NCBI RefSeq assembly: GCF_002163835.1
Contig: NZ_CP019331.1
Coordinates: 2,021,001-2,085,000 of the forward strand
DNA length: 64,000 nt
Reading direction: 5' to 3'
Source: Polaribacter sp. SA4-10
GTDB taxonomy: Bacteria > Bacteroidota > Bacteroidia > Flavobacteriales > Flavobacteriaceae
A program made the translations under genes and the position numbers. The notes beneath the pieces were generated by a model that worked only from the letters and a program-made list of their open reading frames with translations, was not told the DNA's origin and searched no databases. Shown here one piece after another: positions 1 to 8,202 of this stretch. Positions within the stretch are counted from its first letter, which is position 1; the number at the start of each line of letters is the position of its first letter.

Positions 1-855
1 TCCATACTTATGAATATTCATCATTACTTTTTCTGATGAAACGCCAACTCTTTTTGCAGTTGCTTCAATAATTCTTTTATTTGCTTGATGCGCTACTAGC
101 CATTGAATATCTTTTTCTTCTAACCCATTTCTAGTAAGCATCTTTTCAGCTACATCTGCCATGTTAGAAACAGCATATTTAAATACTGTTTTTCCTTCTT
201 GATAAACAAAATGCTTATTCTGTGCCACCGTTTCTGCCGTTGTTGGCATTATAGATCCTCCTGCCTCTATTCTAAGGAAATCTCTTCCAATAGAATCACT
301 TCGTAGGTATTCATCTTGTAAGCCTAACCCTTCATTATTTGGTTCAAAGAGTGCAGCACCCGCGCCATCACCAAAAATAATACACGTTGCTCTGTCTTTA
401 TAATCTATAATCGAAGACATTTTATCTGCTCCAATTAATAGCACTTTTTTATACCTACCAGACTCTATGTAGCTTGCTGCAGTAGACATTCCGAATAAAA
501 AACTAGAACATGCTGCTTGCAAATCATACCCAAATGCATTTACTGCCCCAATTTCTGTAGCTACGTATGCAGCTGTAGATGCTATTGGTAAATCTGGTGT
601 AGCCGTTCCTACAATTACCAAATCTATTTCTTCTGGATTTGTATTTGATTTTTGCAATAAGTCTTGAGCCGCTTTTATAGCCATATAAGAAGTACCTAAA
701 CCCTCTCCTTTAAGAATTCTTCTTTCTTTAATTCCTGTTCTGGTAGTTATCCACTCATCATTAGTGTCTACATAGGCTTCTAACTCTTTATTAGTTAAAA
801 CATATTCAGGAACATACTTCCCTACTGCTGAAATTGCTGCAGTTATTTTAGTCAT
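1..855 (-). CDS. fabH: 3-oxoacyl-[acyl-carrier-protein] synthase III (FabH), 3' end cut by window edge
   Basis: Condenses an acyl-CoA primer with malonyl-ACP to start type II fatty acid synthesis in the cytoplasm. I translated it from the ATG at 855-853; 285 codons are present and the frame is open to the left edge. The active-site cysteine lies in AACSSF (Cys116), and the catalytic histidine in VAHQANKR (His256). The third catalytic residue, an Asn of the GN motif, should fall just past the edge. The start MTKITAAISAVGKYVP matches the usual FabH N-terminus. A terminator lies between it and rpmF, so it may have its own promoter although the rpmF-fabH order is a classic one. Confidence 0.95.
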   Translation of the reverse strand, partial: MTKITAAISAVGKYVPEYVLTNKELEAYVDTNDEWITTRTGIKERRILKGEGLGTSYMAIKAAQDLLQKSNTNPEEIDLVIVGTATPDLPIASTAAYVATEIGAVNAFGYDLQAACSSFLFGMSTAASYIESGRYKKVLLIGADKMSSIIDYKDRATCIIFGDGAGAALFEPNNEGLGLQDEYLRSDSIGRDFLRIEAGGSIMPTTAETVAQNKHFVYQEGKTVFKYAVSNMADVAEKMLTRNGLEEKDIQWLVAHQANKRIIEATAKRVGVSSEKVMMNIHKYG

Positions 856-962
856 AATTCTTGTTTATTATCCTAATATTAAGGAAATTCAAAGTAATGA
901 AAATTATTCCACTTTTTGACTTAAAAGTTATCAAAAACAATTTTTTTTACTTTAAAAACGCA

Positions 963-990
963 AAAAAACCCTCAGAAATGAGGGTTTTTT
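963..990 (-). terminator. Intrinsic terminator after rpmF
   Basis: A perfect 12-bp stem (aaaaaaccctca / tgagggtttttt) with a gaaa loop lies 19 bp past the rpmF stop. A-tract and T-tract flank the GC core, so it could work on both strands. It separates yceD-rpmF from fabH. Confidence 0.85.
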
Positions 991-1008
991 AAGTATTTTA
1001 AAAATGTT

Positions 1009-1203
1009 TTATGCTTCAGTTGTAGCAGATTCTAATACGATCTGTCCTCTGTAGTATAATTTACCTTCATGCCAGTGAGCTCTGTGATATAAATGCGCTT
1101 CTCCAGTTGTTGGATCAGTTGCAATTTGTTGATACGAAGCTTTGTAATGTGTTCTCCTTTTATCTCTTCTTGTTTTGGATATTTTTCTTTTAGGATGTGC
1201 CAT
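1009..1203 (-). CDS. rpmF: 50S ribosomal protein L32
   Basis: A 64-residue, strongly basic protein of the large ribosomal subunit. It begins [17 protein letters not shown] and carries the HYKAS and [11 protein letters not shown] blocks typical of Bacteroidota L32. The zinc-binding cysteines found in some L32 proteins are absent. Its start lies 1 bp after the yceD stop, so the two genes are co-transcribed and probably translationally coupled, the arrangement seen in most bacteria. A strong terminator follows. Confidence 0.97.
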   Translation of the reverse strand: MAHPKRKISKTRRDKRRTHYKASYQQIATDPTTGEAHLYHRAHWHEGKLYYRGQIVLESATTEA

Positions 1204-1204
1204 T

Positions 1205-1747
1205 TTATGTCTTTTTTTCTGTTATTAAATTCTTTAATTTATCCCACCTTGGGTCTGTTTCTTCAACAGTTTTTACTTCTTTTATTTCTAATTCTTTTAA
1301 TTTATCTAAAGTTTCAGATTCCATTGTTCCATCTAATACTTTTGGATGCACTCTTCTTGACGGTTGCCCCAACACAATCATTTCATAAATAAACTGTGCA
1401 ACATTTAGCTGAAAAGCTTCATGTGGTAAAACTATAATCTCTTCATTTTCATCATTATATTCTGGACCAAACTTAATAACTAGCGGCATAACCGATGCTA
1501 TTTCTTGATCATAGAATTCACTAGTTACATCACAAGGAACGTTAATGGTTCCAGAAGCTGTAAAATTAAGTTCAAAATGAGTACTTTTTTTTACAAATTC
1601 TAATGTAACATCTAATGATGAATTTTCAAATTCGTCGTAATTATATGTCTTAAAGAACGTATTATCAATTTCATATTGAAATAAATGTTTTCCTTCTTTT
1701 AATCCTACAAATGGTATGTTGAATTGTTTCAAGTCTTTCATTATCAA
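1205..1747 (-). CDS. yceD: DUF177 / YceD family protein
   Basis: A 180-residue cytoplasmic protein of the DUF177 (YceD) family, which elsewhere is encoded just before rpmF and has been linked to 23S rRNA accumulation. Visible features are the beta-rich N-terminus and the conserved C-terminal region with [13 protein letters not shown], followed by a tail ending [11 protein letters not shown]. The Cys pair seen in some homologues is missing. Translation could start at 1747 (MIMKDL) or 1741 (MKDL); a promoter at 1764-1792 leaves only a short leader for either. The identification rests on family position and the QPSRRVHP block. Confidence 0.88.
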   Translation of the reverse strand: MIMKDLKQFNIPFVGLKEGKHLFQYEIDNTFFKTYNYDEFENSSLDVTLEFVKKSTHFELNFTASGTINVPCDVTSEFYDQEIASVMPLVIKFGPEYNDENEEIIVLPHEAFQLNVAQFIYEMIVLGQPSRRVHPKVLDGTMESETLDKLKELEIKEVKTVEETDPRWDKLKNLITEKKT

Positions 1748-1763
1748 ACATCAATTGAGCGGG

Positions 1764-1792
1764 CAAAGATATAAAAAATTGCTTTCATACAA
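1764..1792 (-). promoter_or_regulatory. Bacteroidota-type promoter of yceD-rpmF
   Basis: On the minus strand, TTG (1792-1790) is followed after 18 bp by TATCTTTG (1771-1764), matching the Bacteroidota consensus TTG / TAnnTTTG. Transcription would begin about 10-15 bp before the yceD start. Confidence 0.7.
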
Positions 1793-1825
1793 TGTTTTAT
1801 ATTAAAAAAATTTTACACCCGAAAA

Positions 1826-2860
1826 CTACTTAATCAAAAGTGGGTTTTTAGTTAAACTTTTATATTCTTTTCTTGTTTTAAAAATCTGTAATGCAGTAAA
1901 CAAAGCTTCATTAAAGGATGAAGCGTTTGCCATATTTTTTCCAGCAATATCAAAACCTGTTCCATGGTCTGGAGAAGTTCTAATATCACTTAATCCTGCA
2001 GTAAAATTAACACCACTCCCAAAAGAAAGTGCTTTAAATGGCGCTAAACCTTGATCATGATAGGTTGCTAAAACGCCATCAAATTGCTTATATGTTTCAG
2101 AACCAAAAAATCCATCTGCAGCATAAGGTCCATAAACCAATTTACCTGTTTCTTTTATTTCTTGAATAGTTGGTCTTATAATTTCATCATCTTCTTTACC
2201 TATAACTCCTTTATCTCCACAATGTGGATTTAGTGCTAAAACTGCTATTTTTGGTTTACTAATACCAAAATCTTGTACTAAAGAAGTATACATTGTACTT
2301 ACTTTCTCTTTAATTAATTTTGGAGTTATAGATTCTGCTACTTTAGAAATAGGAATATGTCCAGTAATTAAACCTATTCGTAATTTATCTGTCATTAGAA
2401 TCATTAGACTTTTTCCTTCTAAATTAGCTTCTAAATATTCTGTATGACCAGGAAAATTAAAATCTTCTGATTGAATTGTCTCTTTATTTATAGGAGCAGT
2501 TAATAAAACATCAACAGTCTTTTCTTTTAAATGTTTTACTGCTAATGCCAAAGATTTTGCTGCATATTCTCCAGAAACCTTTGTTGCTTTCCCTAATTCA
2601 ACAGAAACCTCTTCTTTCCAAATATTTAGTAAATTTATTTTAGCATGATTTACCTGACTTATAGATGTAATTCCATGTATGGGAACATCTAGGTTTAATG
2701 CTTTTTTATGATACGAAACTACTTTTGTAGCTCCAAAAAGAACAGGAGTACAAAAATCTAACATTCTTTTATCTTGAAAAGTTTTTAGAATTACCTCTAT
2801 CCCAATTCCATTTAAATCTCCAATTGAAATTCCAACTATAATTTTATCAGATTTATCCAT
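1826..2860 (-). CDS. pdxA: 4-hydroxythreonine-4-phosphate dehydrogenase (PdxA)
   Basis: Catalyses the NAD-dependent oxidation of 4-phosphohydroxy-L-threonine in DXP-dependent pyridoxal phosphate synthesis. Family marks are the N-terminal GISIGDLNGIGIEV, FPGHTEYLE, the metal site region TYHDQGLAPFKAL and the C-terminal TSPDHGTGFDIAG. I chose the ATG at 2860 (MDKSDKIIVG, 344 aa). An in-frame upstream ATG at 2908 would add 16 unlike residues and lies upstream of the predicted transcription start (TACTTTTG at 2903-2896). It is divergent from ribE, so two cofactor genes (vitamins B6 and B2) share one intergenic region. Confidence 0.95.
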   Translation of the reverse strand: MDKSDKIIVGISIGDLNGIGIEVILKTFQDKRMLDFCTPVLFGATKVVSYHKKALNLDVPIHGITSISQVNHAKINLLNIWKEEVSVELGKATKVSGEYAAKSLALAVKHLKEKTVDVLLTAPINKETIQSEDFNFPGHTEYLEANLEGKSLMILMTDKLRIGLITGHIPISKVAESITPKLIKEKVSTMYTSLVQDFGISKPKIAVLALNPHCGDKGVIGKEDDEIIRPTIQEIKETGKLVYGPYAADGFFGSETYKQFDGVLATYHDQGLAPFKALSFGSGVNFTAGLSDIRTSPDHGTGFDIAGKNMANASSFNEALFTALQIFKTRKEYKSLTKNPLLIK

Positions 2861-2880
2861 AGTAATTCTTGTAATATTAG

Positions 2881-2903
2881 TATTTTTGGTTTCTACAAAA
2901 GTA
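2881..2903. promoter_or_regulatory. Overlapping divergent promoters, pdxA / ribE
   Basis: On the minus strand TACTTTTG (2903-2896) fits the -7 box for pdxA and gives a leader of about 30 nt to the 2860 start. On the plus strand TATTTTTG (2881-2888) fits ribE at 2920. Neither has a clear -33 TTG at the ideal distance, so these are moderate calls. Confidence 0.5.
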
Positions 2904-2919
2904 ACCAAAATTTACTGAT

Positions 2920-3504
2920 ATGTTTACCGGAATCATTGAAACACTTGGAACAGTAACTAATATTGTTAAAGAACAAGAAAACATTCATTTAACTGTTAAA
3001 AGTACTATTACAAAAGAATTAAAAATAGACCAAAGCGTTGCTCATAATGGCGTTTGCCTAACAGTTATTAATATTAATGAAAATGAATATACTGTTACTG
3101 CCATTAAAGAAACATTAAGTAAAACTACTATTGGTTCTTTAAAAGTTTCGTCTGCAATAAATTTAGAACGCGCAATGAAACTTGGAGACAGATTAGATGG
3201 CCATATGGTGCAAGGCCATGTAGATGAAACAGGAACTTGTGTGAAAATTAAAAGAGAACAAGGAAGTACTGTTTATACTTTTTCTTATCATTCTGATAAA
3301 AATAATATTACTATAGAAAAAGGTTCTATTACTGTTAATGGCGTAAGTTTAACCGTTGTAAACTCTAAAAAGAATGAGTTTAGTGTAGCTATAATACCTT
3401 ATACCTTTGATAATACTATTTTTAAAAATATGGAATTGGAAGATTCTGTGAATTTAGAATTTGATGTAATTGGAAAATATGTTAGCAGATTAAATAATTA
3501 CTAA
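2920..3504 (+). CDS. ribE: Riboflavin synthase, alpha chain
   Basis: Joins two 6,7-dimethyl-8-ribityllumazine molecules to give riboflavin. The 194-residue protein shows the two tandem lumazine-binding beta-barrels of the family: the first begins MFTGIIETLGTV and carries NGVCLTV, the second carries GHMVQGHVDETG and SITVNGVSLTVV. The C-terminus LEFDVIGKYVSRL is typical. Normal length. The start is the invariant MFTGIIE. It is monocistronic here, followed by a convergent small gene. Confidence 0.97.
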   Translation: MFTGIIETLGTVTNIVKEQENIHLTVKSTITKELKIDQSVAHNGVCLTVININENEYTVTAIKETLSKTTIGSLKVSSAINLERAMKLGDRLDGHMVQGHVDETGTCVKIKREQGSTVYTFSYHSDKNNITIEKGSITVNGVSLTVVNSKKNEFSVAIIPYTFDNTIFKNMELEDSVNLEFDVIGKYVSRLNNY

Positions 3505-3507
3505 ATC

Positions 3508-3699
3508 TTACTTTTTTATTTTTCTTACCCCATAAATTAATCCAGAAACAAGTAAAAAAAATAGTCCTCCATCAATTGGCAAGCCCGGTGGCGGTGGCGG
3601 TGGCACAGGTGGTGGTACTATCTGACCATTCAGAATACATGTTAAAAACAACGCTATTGCTAACGTGAAAAACTTTGTTTTCTTTATTTTATATCCCAC
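3508..3699 (-). CDS. Small PID-CTERM-like surface or sorting-signal protein
   Basis: A 63-residue protein in three parts: an N-terminal signal peptide (lysines, a hydrophobic run to about residue 24, then NGQ, the common Bacteroidota cleavage context), a short proline linker (PPPVPPPPPPG), then LPIDGG followed by a hydrophobic helix and a basic KKIKK end. The LPIDGG-helix-basic tail resembles the PID-CTERM sorting signal of Bacteroidota, analogous to PEP-CTERM tails handled by exosortase-type enzymes. The mature protein would be almost nothing but the tail. No sorting enzyme is in the window. Family match from memory of the motif, not a search. Confidence 0.65.
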   Translation of the reverse strand: MGYKIKKTKFFTLAIALFLTCILNGQIVPPPVPPPPPPGLPIDGGLFFLLVSGLIYGVRKIKK

Positions 3700-3757
3700 C
3701 AGATTAAAATTTTGAAATCTTTATACTTAGACAATTATTATTTTTTTAAAATAAAAG

Positions 3758-3802
3758 GATTCCACTTGGACTCGAACCAAGGACCCTCTAATTATGAGTC
3801 AG
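3758..3802 (-). repeat. Truncated copy of tRNA(CAT) 3' half, att-like
   Basis: 45 bp that match positions 26610-26654 (the 3' half of the intact tRNA, from acceptor stem to anticodon stem) at 41 of 45 positions, in the same orientation. The 5' half of the tRNA is absent. The mismatches all change G/C to A/T, as expected from decay. A duplicated tRNA 3' end at the far side of an accessory region is the usual footprint of integration at a tRNA gene. Confidence 0.8.
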
Positions 3803-3903
3803 TAACTTTTAAATTACCGATTGTTTCATTTGTTTGCAAAACACTAAAAATAAACAAATTAAACTTACTCCTTTGTTTCCTTTCTTTGTTATTTTCAACT
3901 AAA

Positions 3904-3925
3904 ATGTTTAACCTATGTTTGACCA
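3904..3925 (+). repeat. Tandem 11-bp repeat inside the left island end
   Basis: Two adjacent copies of ATGTTTrACCT (3904-3914 and 3915-3925, the last with a final A). The same doublet occurs at 26539-26560 just inside the right end, in the same orientation. They resemble arm-type integrase binding sites in arrangement. Confidence 0.6.
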
Positions 3926-4124
3926 AAAAATTTAAACACTTTAATTTTAATGTCTCTTCTACTCTTGTAATATTTAAACTAAAAGCTTTACTATTATTTT
4001 CAAAAGTAGTTTGCAAATTTAAATAATTATTTAATTTTAGTCTAAATTTTTTTTATTTTTTATTCAGTATATTTCGAATATCAATTCTAAAGTCACTGAC
4101 TATCACTTTGAAAATACCTCTTTT

Positions 4125-4492
4125 CTAAAAAGGAAAATCATTTTCTTCTTCATCTAAGAAACGAACAGGTGTTACTTCTGGTAATTTTACTGATGCAGGT
4201 TCTTTAGTATTTAAAAGCGCTATTCTCTAACCTTGGATAGCATTAAAATACTTTGCTATACCTTCTGGATTTACCCACGCTCTACCCTTAAATTGAGATT
4301 TATTTTCACCTCTTGTCCTACTGTGTAGTCAATAAGCAAATCACCTTTATCTTGAATAAACTCCACTAAAATATGTTGTGGGTACTGCTCTTCTGTAGTA
4401 ATTACAACTTCTCACTTTCTAAAACCATTACTACCTATGTTTTGAGTTTTGTTTAATACTTTTATAATACCAACCTCAATATTACTAGACAT
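4125..4492 (-). pseudogene. DUF3127 (SSB-like) pseudogene
   Basis: Reading leftward from the ATG at 4492 gives MSSNIEVGIIKVLNKTQNIG, then EVVITTEEQYPQHILVEF and DYTVGQEVKINLNLR, the OB-fold-like body of DUF3127 proteins. Two in-frame stops (one where an Arg is expected, one where the conserved Trp of WRI is expected) and one frameshift before RAWVNPEGIAKYFNAIQG break it. The last residues are EEENDFPF, an SSB-type acidic tip used by single-strand binding proteins to recruit partners. Such genes are frequent on Bacteroidota mobile elements, which fits its place at the island edge. Confidence 0.8.
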
Positions 4493-4757
4493 TTCTAATA
4501 TTTCTAAAAACTTTTCATATAAAATCTGAGTCCTTTTAAAAAAAAACCATAGTATTTACAACTACTATGGTTTTTGGACTTTTAAAAGAAGTCTATGATT
4601 CTAATCAACAAAATAAATACTTCGATAAGCAGGATATGATGGTGAATTTTTATAAATCGGCTGCTTTCCAAGTGACTATTATAATACCCCTTAAGCTTAA
4701 AAAGAAAAAAGACACCCATTTAACTAAGCCATAAAAACAAGTTTCCACCAAGGTTTT
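4493..4757. other. Region downstream of wzc, no gene
   Basis: 265 bp between wzc and the DUF3127 pseudogene. It contains a strong hairpin (4542-4575). A 54-codon open frame at 4570-4731 on the plus strand has no recognisable product and I do not call it. Confidence 0.5.
4542..4575 (-). terminator. Terminator-like hairpin downstream of the exopolysaccharide operon
   Basis: A perfect 13-bp stem (aaaaaccatagta / tactatggttttt) with an 8-nt loop. It lies about 180 bp past the wzc stop and is the first candidate terminator of the long leftward operon. The A- and T-tracts make it symmetric, so either strand could use it. Confidence 0.65.
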
Positions 4758-7085
4758 TTAGTGATGTTTATCATAACCATAACCGTAGCCGTATCCATAG
4801 CCATAACCTTTTTCTAAATTAACGTCATTTAGCAATACGGCCATATTTGGCAAACGTTTTTGTTCGTACATTTTTTCTGGAATTTCCAAAAACCTTTTGT
4901 CTAAAAAATCAACTCGTATTACATATAAACATAAGTCAGCATACTCACTTAGCAGCAAGGTATCTGTGACCATTTTTATAGGAGCTGTATCTACAATCAC
5001 AAAATCATAGTTGGCTTTTCCATAGGCCATCACTTCCTCAAAACGACCATTCATAAACAATTCAGAGGGGTTTGGAGGTACTGCACCTGAACTTAAAACA
5101 TCAAAATTACCGGTTGGATAATGTTTAACGATATCCTTCATTTTTAAGGTGTCATCCATTAAAAAATGTGTCAGTCCTTTACCAAAGTCAACATCTAAAT
5201 ATTCATTAAATTTTGGTTTTCGAACATCAGCTCCAATTAACAATACTTTTTTATTTGATAATGCCAATACGGTGGCAAGATTCAATGAAATAAATGTTTT
5301 TCCTTCTGCGCCTATTGTAGAAGTTATAAATATCGTCTTAGCACCTTCTTTTACACCAGAAAGCATAAAATAAATATTGGTTCGCAGCATTCTGAATGAT
5401 TCAGCAATATTGTCTTTATCATTTTCATGGATCACTATTTTATTTTCTGATTTCGAATGCGGTATCTCCCCCACAACGGGTGCTCTTACAATTTCTTCCA
5501 CATCTTTGCTGCTATGTATTTTATTATCCAATAAAAACATAAGGTACAGTAATGCAAATGGAATGACCAATCCTAAAAGTAAGGCTCCCAGATAGACAAT
5601 TTTTCTTTTAGGACTTATAGGAGTGTCACTTCCGTTGGCAGTATCAATTACTTTAGCATTTGGCACTGTAACTGCCAATGAAATGGCATTTTCTTCACGC
5701 TTTTGCAATAAATACAGGTATAAGGTTTCTATAATTTGTTGCTGACGTTGTATGTCTCTAAACTGCCTTTCCTGTTTGGGAACAGCGGTAATTTTTGAAT
5801 TCATTTTGTACTCATCATTCACAGCATCTTTTAAAGCGATGCGCAAGCTCGATTTTAAATTTACCAGACCTTGAGAAATACTTCCTCTCAGCTGATTTAA
5901 CTGATCATTTAAAGTAACGATTACAGGGTGTTTTTCACTAGAGCTTTTTAAAATTCGATTGCGTTCCAGCAACAATTCATTATATTTTGCGCTGTTTGAA
6001 TTAACGGCGCCATCGCTTAGCCCTAAATTTGCAGGAATTAACTCCTCTGTATTATTGGCAACATATTCTGAAACATAAGCTGCCAGTTTTAACTGGGTAT
6101 TTAAATCAACAATTTTCTTTTCCAGTTGTGCATTGCTTTCTAAAACCAACGTAGCTTCAGAACTAATATCCGTTAAATTATTAGAGGTCTTGAATTCCTC
6201 AACGCCTTTGTCTACCCCTGATAAATCTTTCTCAATAACCGTCAATCGTTCATTTATAAAGGTATTGGTGTTATTACCTATCAAACTTTTATCTTCCACC
6301 GCATCTTTATTGTATTGTCGAACCAAATTATTTAAGATCTCCTGGGCTTTCAATTTAATTGGTGACTTTAAACTTAATTCAATCAAGCTTGATTTTTGGT
6401 ACAACAATTCTACCTGAAGATTATTTCTTAAACCACCGGCAACACTTTTTAAAGGAGAAATTTGAACAATGATCTCGTCTTCTGTATTTATGGCATTAAT
6501 AGCTTTAGGTGTTATGGTAATATCCCCAAAGTTTGTAGCAATGTTTTCACCAAAAACATGTTCCTTACTATTATTTCCTTCAATGTCTTTTAGGGTAAAA
6601 TGAGTTGAAGAAATGGCCTGAATGGTAAATGCTGTATCTCGGTTGTAAAACAAGGAATCTTTTGAAAAAAAATTAATTTTAAATGGAATATCATTTTTAT
6701 ACAATTCAATTTCGCGAACCCTTCCTTTCTTATAGTAAGGGATATTTATTCCCAATTCTTTTACCACGCGCTCCATCAAGCTGCGCGACTTTAACAAACC
6801 GATCTCATTCTCAATTGATTTCTTTTTGCCACCCATCAATCCTAAATCTTCAAAAGCTGACAATTCTGATGAAATACCTCCGGCATTTTCGTCATCAATT
6901 AAAATAGTAGTTGCAACGGCATACTGGTTTGGTGTATATTTCAAATAGGTATAAGCACCTGCTAAAGCCAGTAAAACACACAACAAAAACCATTTCCAGT
7001 GGTATACATATTTTTCAATCTTCTCACGATAATTAACAGATTCTTCTTCAAGAAACATATCATTTAAGGGGTTCTCATTTTGCAT
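4758..7085 (-). CDS. wzc: Wzc-like polysaccharide co-polymerase and tyrosine autokinase
   Basis: Inner-membrane protein (775 aa) controlling chain length and export with the Wza pore. Order of parts: a first membrane helix near residues 33-50, a long periplasmic Wzz/GNVR region with coiled coils (about 60-480), a second helix (about 495-515), then a cytoplasmic BY-kinase domain. The kinase shows Walker A (TIGAEGKT, near 592), Walker A' (LLIGADVRKPKF, near 617) and Walker B (FVIVDTAPI, near 696). The C-terminus is an alternating Gly-Tyr run, the autophosphorylation tail. It is the last gene of the operon, 13 bp after wza. Confidence 0.95.
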   Translation of the reverse strand: MQNENPLNDMFLEEESVNYREKIEKYVYHWKWFLLCVLLALAGAYTYLKYTPNQYAVATTILIDDENAGGISSELSAFEDLGLMGGKKKSIENEIGLLKSRSLMERVVKELGINIPYYKKGRVREIELYKNDIPFKINFFSKDSLFYNRDTAFTIQAISSTHFTLKDIEGNNSKEHVFGENIATNFGDITITPKAINAINTEDEIIVQISPLKSVAGGLRNNLQVELLYQKSSLIELSLKSPIKLKAQEILNNLVRQYNKDAVEDKSLIGNNTNTFINERLTVIEKDLSGVDKGVEEFKTSNNLTDISSEATLVLESNAQLEKKIVDLNTQLKLAAYVSEYVANNTEELIPANLGLSDGAVNSNSAKYNELLLERNRILKSSSEKHPVIVTLNDQLNQLRGSISQGLVNLKSSLRIALKDAVNDEYKMNSKITAVPKQERQFRDIQRQQQIIETLYLYLLQKREENAISLAVTVPNAKVIDTANGSDTPISPKRKIVYLGALLLGLVIPFALLYLMFLLDNKIHSSKDVEEIVRAPVVGEIPHSKSENKIVIHENDKDNIAESFRMLRTNIYFMLSGVKEGAKTIFITSTIGAEGKTFISLNLATVLALSNKKVLLIGADVRKPKFNEYLDVDFGKGLTHFLMDDTLKMKDIVKHYPTGNFDVLSSGAVPPNPSELFMNGRFEEVMAYGKANYDFVIVDTAPIKMVTDTLLLSEYADLCLYVIRVDFLDKRFLEIPEKMYEQKRLPNMAVLLNDVNLEKGYGYGYGYGYGYDKHH

Positions 7086-7098
7086 AATTGGTTGTTTT

Positions 7099-7854
7099 TT
7101 AACGGGTAAGTAAAGCTAATAAAGTGATTAATAGGGAAACTGATGAAACAATAATGCTGGTGTTGGTGCCTACTGCCGAGGAGTTGATCTTTGTTTTATT
7201 GGGTTCTACATAAATCACATCGTTTTGAGCCAAATAGTAATAGGGTGAATTAAATAATTTTTTATTGGTTAAGTCCATCGTAATAAAGGCTCTTTTACCT
7301 TCTTGCTCTCTAATAAGCAGCACTGTACTTCTTTTTCCCTGTATGTTTAAGTCACCTGCCAGGCCAAGCGCTTCTACAATGGTGATTCGTTCGTTAGGTA
7401 TTGTATACGTTCCAGGGGATTTTACTTCACCCATGACCGTTACTTTAAAATTAATTAACCGAATATTTACAATGGGGTTTACCAAATAAGCACCTAAGGT
7501 ACTTGTTAAATTTTGAGTGACTTGTTTGGTGGTAAATCCTGCTACTTTTATAGGGCCTACCACAGGAAAATTGATTTCGCCTTCGCTATCCACCAAATAA
7601 TTTAATGGTTTAGCATTGTTGGTTCTGGTTCCTGGTGTTTCATATAAATTAAAAGTGACTGCTGCTTCTGCCTCTAGAGCGGAAACATTGATGCTTAATA
7701 AATCCCCGGACTGAATTATAGGTTCAAAATTCAGTATGGCTTCATTGACTTGCACAGTTTCATTATCTTGAAAATAAACCATTTTTTTTGATGATACACA
7801 AGAGGTTAATAGCCACATAACTAACAAAAAGGCACTATATATTTGAGTCTTCAT
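7099..7854 (-). CDS. wza: Wza-like polysaccharide export lipoprotein
   Basis: Outer-membrane export component, 251 aa. A lipoprotein signal peptide ends at LLTSC (Cys about 19). A Poly_export domain follows (SGDLLSINVSALE ... GEINFPVVGPIKVAG), then an SLBB domain (VTVMGEVKSPGTYTIP). A hydrophobic segment sits at the extreme C-terminus (SIIVSSVSLLITLLALL), in place of the amphipathic barrel helix of E. coli Wza; this form is normal in Bacteroidota. Directly upstream of wzc, with which it forms the envelope-spanning machine. Confidence 0.93.
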   Translation of the reverse strand: MKTQIYSAFLLVMWLLTSCVSSKKMVYFQDNETVQVNEAILNFEPIIQSGDLLSINVSALEAEAAVTFNLYETPGTRTNNAKPLNYLVDSEGEINFPVVGPIKVAGFTTKQVTQNLTSTLGAYLVNPIVNIRLINFKVTVMGEVKSPGTYTIPNERITIVEALGLAGDLNIQGKRSTVLLIREQEGKRAFITMDLTNKKLFNSPYYYLAQNDVIYVEPNKTKINSSAVGTNTSIIVSSVSLLITLLALLTR

Positions 7855-8202
7855 TTTATATATTGAGGATTTTAATTATTTAATTTTTCCAAAGTAAAAT
7901 TATTCGAAATAAGATTAGGAATTATTTCTCTTAATTTTTAATACTGATTGTTTAAAATATTATTGAACGTTTAGATTGTATAAGGTTTTTATTTTATGAC
8001 TATGCGATTCAACTTTAAGACATTGAAAATCATATTTTTTAATGGTCGGTAAAGATAGTTTTTTACCATCTACCAGGAATGATTCTTCTTTTTTTATAAG
8101 ATATGTAAACTTATAGTGCCATGGTAATTTCTAATGAATATAACATTCCATTTTAAGTTTTTATGAAGATCGCTTACTGTTTTTAAAAAGATCTTTCATG
8201 AA
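7855..8202. other. 348-bp gap with one decayed open frame
   Basis: No intact gene. On the minus strand 8151-7960 reads MECYIH, a stop, then 57 open codons containing FLVDGKKLSLPTIKKYDFQ and ending YNLNVQ. The composition looks protein-like, so it is probably the C-terminal remnant of a lost gene. I do not recognise the family. Some of this stretch may serve as a leader for wza. Confidence 0.35.

Larger units (their letters stand above)
3700..4124. other. Left edge of the island, no intact gene
   Basis: This 425-bp stretch holds the truncated tRNA copy (3758-3802) and the tandem 11-bp repeat (3904-3924). Apart from those it is A+T-rich with no credible coding sequence: the open frames on both strands have a composition typical of random A+T-rich DNA. 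Confidence 0.6.

Noticed and set aside
3758..3802. Second functional tRNA gene
   Set aside because: Only the 3' half is present; there is no D-arm or 5' acceptor strand, and several stem positions are mutated.
3712..4026. Open frame of 104 codons on the plus strand and one opposite it
   Set aside because: Composition is that of random A+T-rich DNA (runs of Leu, Phe, Lys), it covers the tRNA fragment, and nothing resembles a known protein.
4570..4731. 54-codon frame on the plus strand starting in the hairpin arm
   Set aside because: No homology recognised, and it lies antisense to an operon 3' end within a terminator region.
4761..4803. Tandem nucleotide repeat at the end of wzc
   Set aside because: It encodes the alternating Gly-Tyr tail typical of BY-kinases, so it is explained by the protein.
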